A stretch of DNA of 64,000 nucleotides from DATFVA01 sp963745945 (GTDB lineage Bacteria; Bacteroidota; Ignavibacteria; Ignavibacteriales; Ignavibacteriaceae). Position 1 is the first letter of the stretch; every line of letters begins with the position of its first letter. The stretch lies in NCBI GenBank assembly GCA_963745945.1, contig CAVUZG010000004.1, forward strand, positions 992,001 through 1,056,000, given 5' to 3'. The notes under the pieces were generated by a model that worked only from the letters and a program-made list of their open reading frames with translations, ran no database searches and was not told the DNA's origin. Positions 36,393 to 45,006 of the stretch are shown here, piece after piece. The position numbers and the translations under genes are program-made.

Positions 36393-38651
36393 TTATTTTG
36401 TAAGCAGCATCTTTTTAACTAAAACTTTATTACCCGCTTCCAATCTGTAGTAATAAACTCCGCTCGATAATTTTGTGCCGTCAAATGTTACAGTATGGTT
36501 ACCTGCTTTTATAATTCCACTAACCAGACTCTTAACCAGTTGACCCAGGGTATTATAAACTTTAAGGCTTACGAATTCATTTTCTGTAATGCTGTATTCA
36601 ATTTGTGTTGCAGGATTAAACGGGTTAGGAAAATTCTGTGACAGTGAAGACTCACCTGGTAACGCAACGTTCACTTCAACTACCTTAGAATATTTACTTG
36701 TCCCGTCAAAATCTATCTGCTTCAACCTGTAACAATAAATCCCTATCGAAGTATTCTGATCTGTATATGAATAATATTTAGATTCGGTTGTGGTTCCAAA
36801 TCCTGCAGCATATCCAATTTTTACCCACTGTGCCTTATTCGTTTGTCTCTCTATTTCAAATCCTTTGTTATTTGTTTCGGTTGCAGTTTCCCATTTTAGT
36901 ACTACCCTATCCTGATTAACCGAAGCATTAAAGGATGTTAGTTCAACAGGGACAACTGCAAATAGATTTTTATAATAAGTGAAATTACCGTCATATTCAC
37001 CAACTATTAAATCTATTCTTCCATCACCATCAAGATCCGCAAAACCCGGATGTGCAAATTGTTTTACCTTAACATCAGAAGTTAATTGATTGTTTAAGGT
37101 CCAAACGGGATTAAACCTGTCGCCCGTGTTTTCATAAAAATCAACTCCGCCGCTGCTTCTGCCGATAAACAGATCATAGTCTCCGTCGTTATCTATATCG
37201 GCAAACGCGGGTCTGCAGGATCCGGGGAAACTTACACCTGAAAAGAACGTAGTATTTTGAGTAAAGGAATTGTTTCCGTCATTAATATAAAATTTGGTGT
37301 TGCCTGCATCATCAGAACCAACTAAAAGATCGGGATCATTATCGCCATCAATATCTGCAAAAGCCGGAATACTCTGATAATTCACACTTACATTGGCGAA
37401 CATCGTTGTGTTCTCAGAAAATGTTCCGTTATTATTCACGTACAATTTTATTCCTCCGCCTGAATAACCTGAAACGATATCTAAATCCAGATCATTATCA
37501 ATATCAATAAATACAGGAGAACATCTGAAACCCGGTTCTATTCCGGCAAAAATTACAGAAGCTGTATCAAAAGATGGTGAAACATTATTTCCAACATTCA
37601 TTATATAAACCAGGTTGTCATAAGTTGAACCCGAAAGAAGATCCGGATCTCCGTCATTATCATAGTCTGCAAATGATACTGTTGAAGAGCCGCTTACCTT
37701 TATCACTCTGAAGTAGGCAGGGTTGTATTGAAACAGTGGATTAGAGCCGGTGTTTTGATAAAAGTATAAATTTCCTTCGTTTGTTCCGTAAATTAAATCG
37801 GCATCATTATCTCCATCAAGATCGCAGAATGAGGGATCTTTCCAGTAATTTGAGGTTTCGATATTTGAAACAAGCGTATTGTCATTTGTCCATGCCGGAA
37901 CAGAGGGAGTTCCTGTATTCCTGTAATAATAAACTGCGGCACCGTCCCTTCCCATCACCAGATCAAAATCTCCGTCATTATCCAGATCAGCAAATGAAGG
38001 ATAAGCATTTAGTCCAACGTCCGGTATACCGGTTACTAAATCGTCGTCCCTCTGGAATGAAGGTGCCTGTGCCGTTCCGATATTTCTAAAACCCATACTT
38101 ATTCCGGGAGTTGGACCTCCCAAAAGTGATTCGCCGATTCCTACAACCATATCTAGATCGCCATCATTATCAAGATCTACAAAGACCTGCCTGGCATCTG
38201 TTCCTATTTGTGAATTAACACTATTGAACAAACTATTGTTAACATCCGCCCAAACCGGATTTGAGGGGTCCCCGGTATTTTCATAGTAAAGTATGCCGTT
38301 GTATCCCCCAATAGTTAAATCCAAATCCCCATCACCATCAAGATCAGCAACAGCAGGATAATATGCATTTGTGTATTGATAACCGCCTGCATAAATAGAT
38401 GCAAACATTGAAGCATTTTTATTAAATGCCGGTGATGTATTGGTACCTGTATTTTCAAAATATTCTATTTCAAGTCCCGAACTTCCAAGGATAAGATCGA
38501 AATCTCCATCATTATCAAGATCACCAAAAACCGGTGCTGTAAATTGCTGTACTGTTACACCGCCGGGCGCAAAAATCGAATCAACCTTTTCCCAATTCTG
38601 AGCATATAAGGCTGCACTTAAAAATAAAATGAGCAGTAATAAATTTTTCAT
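36393..38651 (-). CDS. Secreted FG-GAP/VCBS repeat protein with type IX sorting domain
   Basis: 752 residues. A signal peptide (MKNLLLLILFLSAALYAQ) is followed by about nine repeats of an integrin-like propeller, each with a calcium-binding line such as FADLDNDGDFDLVMG or VADLDGDGDLDLTIG. A fibronectin-like segment comes next (VPVELTSFNASVNQDRVVLK). The end is a type IX domain (LSQNFPNPFNPATQIEYSI, GVYYYRLEAGNKVLVKKM). It is predicted to be exported and held on the cell surface, with a propeller role in adhesion or polysaccharide binding. The fibronectin-sorting tail is near-parallel to that of the C25 peptidase. Confidence 0.92.
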   Translation of the reverse strand: MKNLLLLILFLSAALYAQNWEKVDSIFAPGGVTVQQFTAPVFGDLDNDGDFDLILGSSGLEIEYFENTGTNTSPAFNKNASMFASIYAGGYQYTNAYYPAVADLDGDGDLDLTIGGYNGILYYENTGDPSNPVWADVNNSLFNSVNSQIGTDARQVFVDLDNDGDLDMVVGIGESLLGGPTPGISMGFRNIGTAQAPSFQRDDDLVTGIPDVGLNAYPSFADLDNDGDFDLVMGRDGAAVYYYRNTGTPSVPAWTNDNTLVSNIETSNYWKDPSFCDLDGDNDADLIYGTNEGNLYFYQNTGSNPLFQYNPAYFRVIKVSGSSTVSFADYDNDGDPDLLSGSTYDNLVYIMNVGNNVSPSFDTASVIFAGIEPGFRCSPVFIDIDNDLDLDIVSGYSGGGIKLYVNNNGTFSENTTMFANVSVNYQSIPAFADIDGDNDPDLLVGSDDAGNTKFYINDGNNSFTQNTTFFSGVSFPGSCRPAFADIDNDGDYDLFIGRSSGGVDFYENTGDRFNPVWTLNNQLTSDVKVKQFAHPGFADLDGDGRIDLIVGEYDGNFTYYKNLFAVVPVELTSFNASVNQDRVVLKWETATETNNKGFEIERQTNKAQWVKIGYAAGFGTTTESKYYSYTDQNTSIGIYCYRLKQIDFDGTSKYSKVVEVNVALPGESSLSQNFPNPFNPATQIEYSITENEFVSLKVYNTLGQLVKSLVSGIIKAGNHTVTFDGTKLSSGVYYYRLEAGNKVLVKKMLLTK

Positions 38652-38898
38652 AGGTTCTCCTCTGTATTGTATTTGGGAATAAACAAAGAACGGAATTTTT
38701 TAAAGGTTGGTTAATAATAAATATATTCTCTGCTCTCTCCCTTTCAGACTGATTTATTTTAACCCGGGTATAAATTCCCTTAAATATTCATATAACTTTT
38801 TTAAAGATATGAGTATAATAATTCAATATCAAAAGGGATGTTGGAACAGTGGAATGACGTATTCAATACAATGCGGAAGTGGTTAATGGATGACAGTT

Positions 38899-38959
38899 TT
38901 TTATTCCCTGCTTCCAACCTATAATAATATACACAGCCTGATAAGTTTGTACCGGGACC
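38899..38959 (-). pseudogene. Orphan fragment of a type IX sorting domain
   Basis: The minus strand reads GTNLSGCVYYYRLEAGNKK, almost the same as GTKLSSGVYYYRLEAGNK at the end of the FG-GAP protein. There is no gene around it, and it abuts the stop codon of the SpoIIE-type gene. It is probably a leftover of a deleted secreted-protein gene or a recombination product. Confidence 0.7.
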
Positions 38960-39883
38960 TTAAGTTCTTTTTATCAAAATCATTGTTGCATCATCATCCG
39001 GTGTACTACAATAATTCTGAAAATCTTCTTTTATTTTGATAAAAATTTCTTTTGCTGTCAGATGCTTAAAAATAATAAGCTGCTGTTCAAGCCTGTCTTT
39101 AACATAATTCAGCTCCCCGTCCCTTTGTTCCGTAAATCCATCAGTAAATAAAAGTAAAATATCTCCCCTACCCATAACGTTCAGATTATTCAATGAATAC
39201 TTCTTCTTATACCCAAGAACACTTTTTTTAATTTTGTCATCAATATCTGATTCAGAAGGCAGTGTTCCTATAGGAGGAAAATTGATAAAATTATGATTAT
39301 CTATATTAACTATTCTGTTAAACTCATTTGAGAATACCAGAGGATGCTGATGTGCCGCAGAGATAAACCTGAAATCTCCGTCATTCTGTATCTCTCCGTA
39401 GATCATAGTGATAAACTTATCAATACTGGATGACTGGTAAAATCTTTGATTAATAGTTTCAAAAAGATCGATTGTAATTTCTCCGAAGATATTTAATTCA
39501 TAGCTTACACCCACCAGAAAAGCCTGGTGGAGCATAGCATTCAGAAGATAATCCGTAATGCTGTGCCCGGAAACATCAGACAACAGGATTCCCGCCTTAT
39601 TTTTTAATCCTTCCAACTTATTTTTTAGTTCTATCCTACCTGATAATTCGGCATTCTTTATCCGTTCTTCAAGATTAAATCTTTTCGCAAAATCCATATA
39701 AATAATATGATCACCACATACGTCCCCTATCAGCGAAATAGTTTCACCATAAATATCAAGACCATCTATATCCGGAATTTCACCTGCGTGAGGTTTTATA
39801 TTATTAGCAATATTTTGAAAATTGATCAACTCATTTTCATTATCCTGTATCGGCATTCTTTGTCTTTCTAAAGTTGTCTGCAA
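38960..39883 (-). CDS. SpoIIE/RsbU-type serine phosphatase
   Basis: 307 residues with no membrane segment or sensor domain. PP2C-type metal-binding motifs are present: GDVCGDH near residue 53, LLSDVSGHSITDYLLNAML around 100, ILLLFTDGFTEQRDG and DDDATMILIK at the C-terminus. Such phosphatases act on anti-anti-sigma or STAS partners in partner-switching networks. No kinase or STAS gene is adjacent, so the partner is elsewhere. The first ~30 residues are variable and the ATG at 39856 is an alternative start. Confidence 0.87.
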   Translation of the reverse strand: MQTTLERQRMPIQDNENELINFQNIANNIKPHAGEIPDIDGLDIYGETISLIGDVCGDHIIYMDFAKRFNLEERIKNAELSGRIELKNKLEGLKNKAGILLSDVSGHSITDYLLNAMLHQAFLVGVSYELNIFGEITIDLFETINQRFYQSSSIDKFITMIYGEIQNDGDFRFISAAHQHPLVFSNEFNRIVNIDNHNFINFPPIGTLPSESDIDDKIKKSVLGYKKKYSLNNLNVMGRGDILLLFTDGFTEQRDGELNYVKDRLEQQLIIFKHLTAKEIFIKIKEDFQNYCSTPDDDATMILIKRT

Positions 39884-40207
39884 ATCTAAATTTCATCTGT
39901 AATTTAAAGATGAAATTCAGGTTAAATAATTGTTAAATCAGGTTGTATAAATTTACAAGAAATTTCTTACCTAAAATAATATTTTTAGTTAGCTATATGA
40001 TCAGAGGAAAACTTCAGGAATTTCAACTTCTATTTATTTGGAAACGGTGATTTCCTGACAATATCATTAAAAATATTTTATCCAAATGATTTCTACCAAT
40101 AATTTCCCTTTCCAATTTCTCAGACTTACTAATTGTTTATTAAAATTTATTTGAAATATGAAGAGAACTTCCTTAAAATACTCAGTGGAAAAGATTAAAT
40201 TTAAACC
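39884..40207. other. Intergenic region between divergent phosphatase and Crp/Fnr genes
   Basis: 324 AT-rich bases holding the divergent promoters. I see no gene and no copy of the CTGACTTAAGTCAAG site that precedes nirK. No strong hairpin is present. Confidence 0.5.
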
Positions 40208-40906
40208 ATGATAACTGATGAAGAAATTAGAAAAGAAACACTTCGCGATGTCCCCTTATTCTCCGAAATGGATATTTCTCACTTCCGTGAGATTAGTGCT
40301 ATCAGTAGGATTGAACAGTTTAAAAAACATCAGCATATCTTTCTGGAAAATGATACTTACAGGGGGTTTTATATTGTGCTTAAGGGAAGTGTAAAAGTTT
40401 ACCGGATATCCTCGGAAGCTAAGGAATATATACTTCATTTAAGAAAACCTCCACAGCCCTTTGCTGATGTTCCTCTTTTTGAGGAAGGCGGAAACTACCC
40501 GGCAAATGCTCAGGCTCTCGAAGATAGTGTTTTGCTTTTTATCCCCAAAGAAGAATTTACAGAACTCATTAGAAAAAACCCTTCCATCGCATTTAAAATG
40601 CTCGCCGGTTTTGCCAAAAGAATGAGAAATATGACAAATAAAATGGAAGAAATTTCAACCAAGGAAGTTTCAAATCGTCTGGCTAGGTTTATTCTGGAGG
40701 AAATTGAAAAGAATGGTTCAGTAAAACTTGAGGAACCATTTATCCGTTTGACTATCTCTAAGGCTACGGTAGCAACCTATCTGGGGACGATTACCGAGAC
40801 TCTCTCCCGCGCATTTAAAAAATTCCAGGATGAGAAAATTATAATTGTAAAGGGAAAAAAGATCTTCGTTAAAGATATTAAAAAGCTTAAGCAATTCGCG
40901 CGATAG
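40208..40906 (+). CDS. Crp/Fnr-family transcriptional regulator
   Basis: 232 residues. The N-terminal cyclic-nucleotide-like sensor domain is seen in RIEQFKKHQHIFLENDTYRG and GSVKVYRISSEAKEYILHLR, then a long dimer helix, then a winged helix with recognition helix sequence SKATVATYLGTITETLSRAF. No Fnr-type cysteine set is present, so it is not a classic oxygen-sensing FeS protein. A heme- or ligand-sensing DNR/HcpR/NnrR-type role is likely because it sits just before the nirK operon, whose promoters carry a shared palindromic site. That it binds those sites is inference. Confidence 0.9.
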   Translation: MITDEEIRKETLRDVPLFSEMDISHFREISAISRIEQFKKHQHIFLENDTYRGFYIVLKGSVKVYRISSEAKEYILHLRKPPQPFADVPLFEEGGNYPANAQALEDSVLLFIPKEEFTELIRKNPSIAFKMLAGFAKRMRNMTNKMEEISTKEVSNRLARFILEEIEKNGSVKLEEPFIRLTISKATVATYLGTITETLSRAFKKFQDEKIIIVKGKKIFVKDIKKLKQFAR

Positions 40907-41004
40907 AAATTCCTGCTATCATCTTTTTATACATTAAATAACTTCAAAAACAACCAAAAATCAATATACATTCGGATTAAAAGATCTGATTAATCAGCAT
41001 TTTT

Positions 41005-41048
41005 CTGACTTAAGTCAAGGTACAGAGAACCATACAACCTTAGTTTTG
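41005..41048 (+). promoter_or_regulatory. nirK promoter with Crp/Fnr-type operator
   Basis: The palindrome TGACTTAAGTCA (41006-41017) lies within CTGACTTAAGTCAAGGT. Downstream, TAGTTTTG (41041-41048) matches the Bacteroidota -7 element TAnnTTTG, which predicts a start near 41053. That puts the palindrome centre at about -41.5, a class II activator position. Two further palindromes flank it, CTGATTAATCAG (40986-40997) and ATCAGGCCTGAT (41058-41069). Confidence 0.7.
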
Positions 41049-41120
41049 ATATAGTTAATCAGGCCTGATAAAGAAACCCAACATTTTGAAGCAATCGGGC
41101 AATTTGAAAAAAGGAAAAAA

Positions 41121-42591
41121 ATGAAAAAATTATTCAGCATTCAATCGTTTTCAATATTCACTATGTTATCAATAACCTTGATAATATTTATAGTGATTTT
41201 ACAGGGTTGTGAACATAATGAAAAAATAGAAGATACTAGTATTTGCAAAATTAACTCATGCACCCGAAGTTCCTGCTTCACTATTAAGGGATCATCCGGC
41301 TAAAGTCATAGTTAATCTGGAAGCTGAACAGGTAGTTGGCAGGCTGGCTGATGGTGTAGAATACCCCTTCTGGACTTATGGAGGCAGGGTTCCCGGTGAA
41401 TTTATCCGTGTCAGGGAAGGTGATCTGGTTGAATTCCATCTTCACAATAACCCCTCCAGCACTATGCCTCACAGCATTGATTTGCACGCGGTCCTTGGTC
41501 CTGGCGGCGGCGCACTTGCTTCACAAACTCTTCCGGGTCATACTTCGGTTTTTTCATTTAAAGCAACTCACGCCGGTCTATATGTATATCACTGTGCTAC
41601 CCAGCCGGTGCCGATGCATATTGCAAACGGTATGTATGGTTTAATCCTGGTCCAGCCAAAAGATGGTTTACCACAGGTTGATAGAGAATTCTATGTGATG
41701 CAGAGTGAATTTTATACAACCGGAGAATATGGTGCACCTGGTCTTCAGCAATTTTCAATGGAAAAGGCTCTCGCAGAAAATCCCGATTACGTTGTGTTTA
41801 ATGGATCTGTTGGTGCACTCACAGATGCAAACTCTTTACACGCTGAAGTGGGAGATAAAGTAAGATTATTTGTCGGCAACATTGGTCCGAATAAAATATC
41901 ATCATTTCACATCATCGGTGAAATATTTGACAAGGTTTATGATTATGGTGGCGCAGAAGTAACTCAAAAAAATGTGCAGACAGTTCTGATTCCTGCTGGT
42001 GGTGCTGTAATTATTGAATTCACCGTGAAAGTTCCCGGTACTTTTCTGCTGGTTGACCATTCAATCTTTCGTGCTTTTAACAAAGGTGCTTTAGGGATGT
42101 TAAAAGTTACTGGTAATGAAAGTAAAGATATTTTCTCAGGCAAACAGGCCGATGAATTGTTTTCAGGCTCACAGGCTGAGTTAAACAGGGGTTCAATGAT
42201 TGACGATAATATTGTTCAGGAAACAAATAATAACAATGATACTAAAATAAATGAAAACGATATTCAGGCAGTAATTGAAAAAGGAAAAGAAATTTTTTCA
42301 AGGACCTGCATCGCCTGTCATCAGATAAATGCCGAAGGGCTTCCGGGTATATTTCCTCCCCTTGCAGGCTCTGATTTCTTAAATGCAGATAAGGAACGGG
42401 CAATTGGGATTGTGCTTCACGGAAAACAAGGAGTAATAACAGTTAAAGATAAATCTTTTAATGGTATAATGCCGCCGCAGAATTTATCAGATCAGGAAGT
42501 GGCAGCCGTTCTTACATACGTTTATAACTCATTTGGAAATTCAAAGAAGGTTGTCAAATCTGAAGAAGTCGCTAAGGTTAGAAATAAATAA
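41121..42591 (+). CDS. nirK: Copper nitrite reductase with C-terminal cytochrome c domain, frameshifted
   Basis: Reduces nitrite to NO. The leader ends in the lipobox VILQGC, so it is a lipoprotein. The first frame runs 41121-41303 and the main frame is open from 41230. Skipping one base between 41230 and 41246 joins EKIEDT to FAKLTHAPEVPASLLRDHPA. Cupredoxin domains carry the copper ligands: MPHSIDLHAV (type 2 His), LYVYHCATQPVPMHIANGMY (type 1 Cys, His, Met) and, in domain 2, SSFHIIGEIF. After a linker, a cytochrome c domain has CIACHQ and MPPQNLSD. About 489 residues after correction. nirV follows. Confidence 0.92.
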
Positions 42592-42629
42592 ACCTCGTGG
42601 ATAAATGGCTTATTAGCCAAAAGGAATAA

Positions 42630-43415
42630 ATGCGCGAATGTCCGGTCATAATTAGAATATTCTTGTTAGCGTTTGTTTTTTCTTTCGGTTCAAAGACAGT
42701 GCTTGCCGGCCGAATGAATCAGACAGATAAGTTAATTAAAACCGGTATGGTTCTGATTAATGGTAATTATTATACTCCACTTTTTATAAAAACCGGAGAG
42801 AATAAAAAACAATTTGTTAAATCGTTCTATCTGGATATTCACGCTGTAACAAATAAACAATTCCTGGATTTTGTAAGGGCAAACCCTGAATGGAGACGCT
42901 CACAGGTAAAAAGAATTTTTGCTGATAAAAATTATCTGAAAAACTGGCAGGCTGATCTTAACCTTGGGAAAGACCTGAATCCATTATCTCCCGTAACATA
43001 CGTTTCCTGGTTTGCGGCAAAAGCCTATAGTAAATGGGCCGGAAAAAGATTGCCGTCTGTGGCTGAGTGGGAATTAGTAGCTGCTGGTAATATTATAACC
43101 GGTGGAACTGCTCAAATAAATTCAAACAAAAAACTAATTGGCTGGTATTCTGCTAAATTGCCGGAACATTTAAACAATGTAACATCTCAGGGTAAAAACA
43201 GATACGGAGTGTACGATATGTTTGGTCTTATCAGGGAATGGACATATGATTTTAGCAATATGAATATTAATGGTACATCTATTTGCGGTGCTGGTTCTGC
43301 TGATGCAACTGATCTTACAAATTATGCAGCCTTTTTACGTTACGGTTTTAGAAGTGGTCTAAAAGCCAATTCAACATTAGCAAATCTTGGCTTCAGGTGT
43401 GCTAAAGATTTTTAA
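42630..43415 (+). CDS. nirV: NirV-like formylglycine-generating-enzyme-fold protein
   Basis: 261 residues with a signal peptide-like start (FLLAFVFSFGSKTVLAG). The SUMF1/FGE fold is seen in FYLDIHAVTNKQFLDFV, PVTYVSWFAAKAYSKWAGKR, LPSVAEWELVAAG, YGVYDMFGLIREWTYD and NLGFRCAKDF. Genes of this family placed after nirK are called nirV, and their role in nitrite reductase function is not settled. The FGE active-site cysteine pair is not evident, so sulfatase-type formylglycine chemistry is unlikely. AAGGA precedes the ATG. Confidence 0.82.
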   Translation: MRECPVIIRIFLLAFVFSFGSKTVLAGRMNQTDKLIKTGMVLINGNYYTPLFIKTGENKKQFVKSFYLDIHAVTNKQFLDFVRANPEWRRSQVKRIFADKNYLKNWQADLNLGKDLNPLSPVTYVSWFAAKAYSKWAGKRLPSVAEWELVAAGNIITGGTAQINSNKKLIGWYSAKLPEHLNNVTSQGKNRYGVYDMFGLIREWTYDFSNMNINGTSICGAGSADATDLTNYAAFLRYGFRSGLKANSTLANLGFRCAKDF

Positions 43416-43434
43416 TTAATCACAACAATTATTA

Positions 43435-44136
43435 ATGGAATTTAAAATGATAAAATATTTAATGATCATTATTGTTATCCTTTTGTCTATGGGTACATAC
43501 TATCTGGTTACAAATAATTCTGTTTCTGTGAATAAAAATGATAATAATAAAATTGTAACAATTAATAATTCAATTGAATCAAGTGATACTATAACAAATC
43601 CTCCCGATGATGAATGCTGTAAATCACTCGGGTCTGGAAATTATTCAAGTGAATCTATTTATCAGTTAAATTCTGAATGGAGGGACCAGAACAATTCGAA
43701 AGTTTTTCTTGGTGATTTCAAAAATAAAAATGTTGTACTTGCAATGTTTTTCGCCTCCTGTCAGTCGGCCTGCCCGGTTATAGTTAATGACATGAAAACA
43801 ATAGAGGCTGGTATTCCTGCTGATAAAATTAAAAACTACAGGTTTGTGCTTGTTTCAATTGATCCCCTTAGAGACAAGCCTCCGGCTTTGTTGAAATATG
43901 CTAAAGAAAGAAATCTTAATACAAGCAGGTGGAGCTTATTAACGGGTAGTAATGATGAAGTGATGGAGCTGGCAATGATGCTTGGATTTAAGTATACAAG
44001 TAATGATAATGGCGGATTTACACATACTAATTTAATATCATTCCTGAATAAATCAGGTGAAATCATTCATCAGAACGAAGGGCTGACTTTGGATTTGAAA
44101 TCTGTTTCAGATGCAATAGCTATGCTCAATAAATGA
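43435..44136 (+). CDS. SCO1/SenC-type copper chaperone
   Basis: 233 residues. One N-terminal membrane anchor (YLMIIIVILLSMGTYYLV) is followed by a thioredoxin-like domain with the copper-binding pair in FFASCQSACPVIV (CxxxC) and the distal His in GGFTHTNLISFLN. SCO proteins deliver copper to CuA and other sites; here the next-door client is probably NirK. An alternative ATG at 43447 is equally plausible. It lies 20 bases after nirV in one operon. Confidence 0.9.
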   Translation: MEFKMIKYLMIIIVILLSMGTYYLVTNNSVSVNKNDNNKIVTINNSIESSDTITNPPDDECCKSLGSGNYSSESIYQLNSEWRDQNNSKVFLGDFKNKNVVLAMFFASCQSACPVIVNDMKTIEAGIPADKIKNYRFVLVSIDPLRDKPPALLKYAKERNLNTSRWSLLTGSNDEVMELAMMLGFKYTSNDNGGFTHTNLISFLNKSGEIIHQNEGLTLDLKSVSDAIAMLNK

Positions 44137-44156
44137 AAGAATAAATGTATCCAACC

Positions 44157-44200
44157 CTGACTTAAGTCAAGGTTTCTGTTTCCTGCCGCCTATAATTTTA
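44157..44200 (+). promoter_or_regulatory. Second Crp/Fnr-type operator and promoter
   Basis: CTGACTTAAGTCAAGGT recurs exactly (17 bases shared with the nirK site), centred at 44163.5. TATAAT at 44191-44196 predicts a start near 44203-44205, again putting the operator at about -41. An AGGAG and the first DUF2249 gene follow at 44239. Confidence 0.75.
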
Positions 44201-44238
44201 TATATGTAAATGATTAATCTATAAAAAAGGAGTAATGA

Positions 44239-44484
44239 ATGTCAGGCGTAAATCCGAAATCAATTGACGTTCGCCCTGTTGTTCCTAAAGAGAAACATCC
44301 GGCAATATTTTCAATGTTTAATTCATTATTGGATGGCGAAACAATGCAGCTGATTAATGACCACGATCCGAAGCCTCTTTATTACCAGATGCAGGCGGAA
44401 AATACTGGTCAGTTTGAATGGCAGTATGTTGAACAGGGACCAGAAGTCTGGATAGTGAACATAAAGAAATGTAAAGGAAATTAA
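44239..44484 (+). CDS. DUF2249 protein
   Basis: 81 residues, a single DUF2249 (TusA-like fold) domain. SIDVRPVVPKEKHPAIFSMF, the segment LDGETMQLINDHDPKPLYYQ and the C-terminal WQYVEQGPEVWIVNI are family hallmarks. The TusA cysteine is absent. AGGAG lies six bases before the ATG. It is the first gene of the second operon under the shared operator. DUF2249 genes often sit near NO and denitrification genes, but their chemistry is unproven. Confidence 0.85.
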   Translation: MSGVNPKSIDVRPVVPKEKHPAIFSMFNSLLDGETMQLINDHDPKPLYYQMQAENTGQFEWQYVEQGPEVWIVNIKKCKGN

Positions 44485-44485
44485 A

Positions 44486-45001
44486 ATGGAAATGAATGAA
44501 GGAAAGATTATTGAGTTGGATGTACGTCCGATAATAGCATCAGGAGAAGATCCCTTTAAGCAAATAATGGGAAAAGCAAAAAACTTAAAGGAAGATGAAA
44601 CATTACTGATTATTAATACCTTTGAACCTGTTCCGCTTTATTCTGTACTGCGTAAAAAAGGTTTTGGACATAAAACAATTAATGAAAATGGTGTATGGAA
44701 TATTTATTTCTACCAGGAAGAAATACAACCCTCAAATGAAACAAATAATACAAAAAGCAAACCTGAATTCAACGAAGAAATCTTTGAACTTGATGTGAGA
44801 AATCTTGAACCTCCGGAGCCAATGGTAAAAATACTTGAAACCCTTCCCAAACTGAGCGATAATACAGTTTTGCTTGTTCATCATCATCGCGAACCATTAA
44901 TGCTTTATGATAAACTGGCTGAACGTGGTTACTCGGCTGAAACAAATAAAATTGAAGATAATTATTATAAAGTATTAATAACTAAAGTGAATAAAGATTA
45001 A
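44486..45001 (+). CDS. Tandem DUF2249 protein
   Basis: 171 residues with two DUF2249 domains joined by a polar linker of ~20 residues. The first is IIELDVRPIIASGEDPFKQI to WNIYFY and the second FELDVRNLEPPEPMVKILET to YKVLI. Both keep the pattern of an acidic beta strand, helix and a TLLxIxxFEPxPLY or TVLLVHHHREPLMLY segment. The HHHRE in the second copy could bind metal. It follows the single-domain gene with no gap, so the two may form a heteromeric carrier. Confidence 0.83.
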   Translation: MEMNEGKIIELDVRPIIASGEDPFKQIMGKAKNLKEDETLLIINTFEPVPLYSVLRKKGFGHKTINENGVWNIYFYQEEIQPSNETNNTKSKPEFNEEIFELDVRNLEPPEPMVKILETLPKLSDNTVLLVHHHREPLMLYDKLAERGYSAETNKIEDNYYKVLITKVNKD

Positions 45002-45006
45002 GCATT

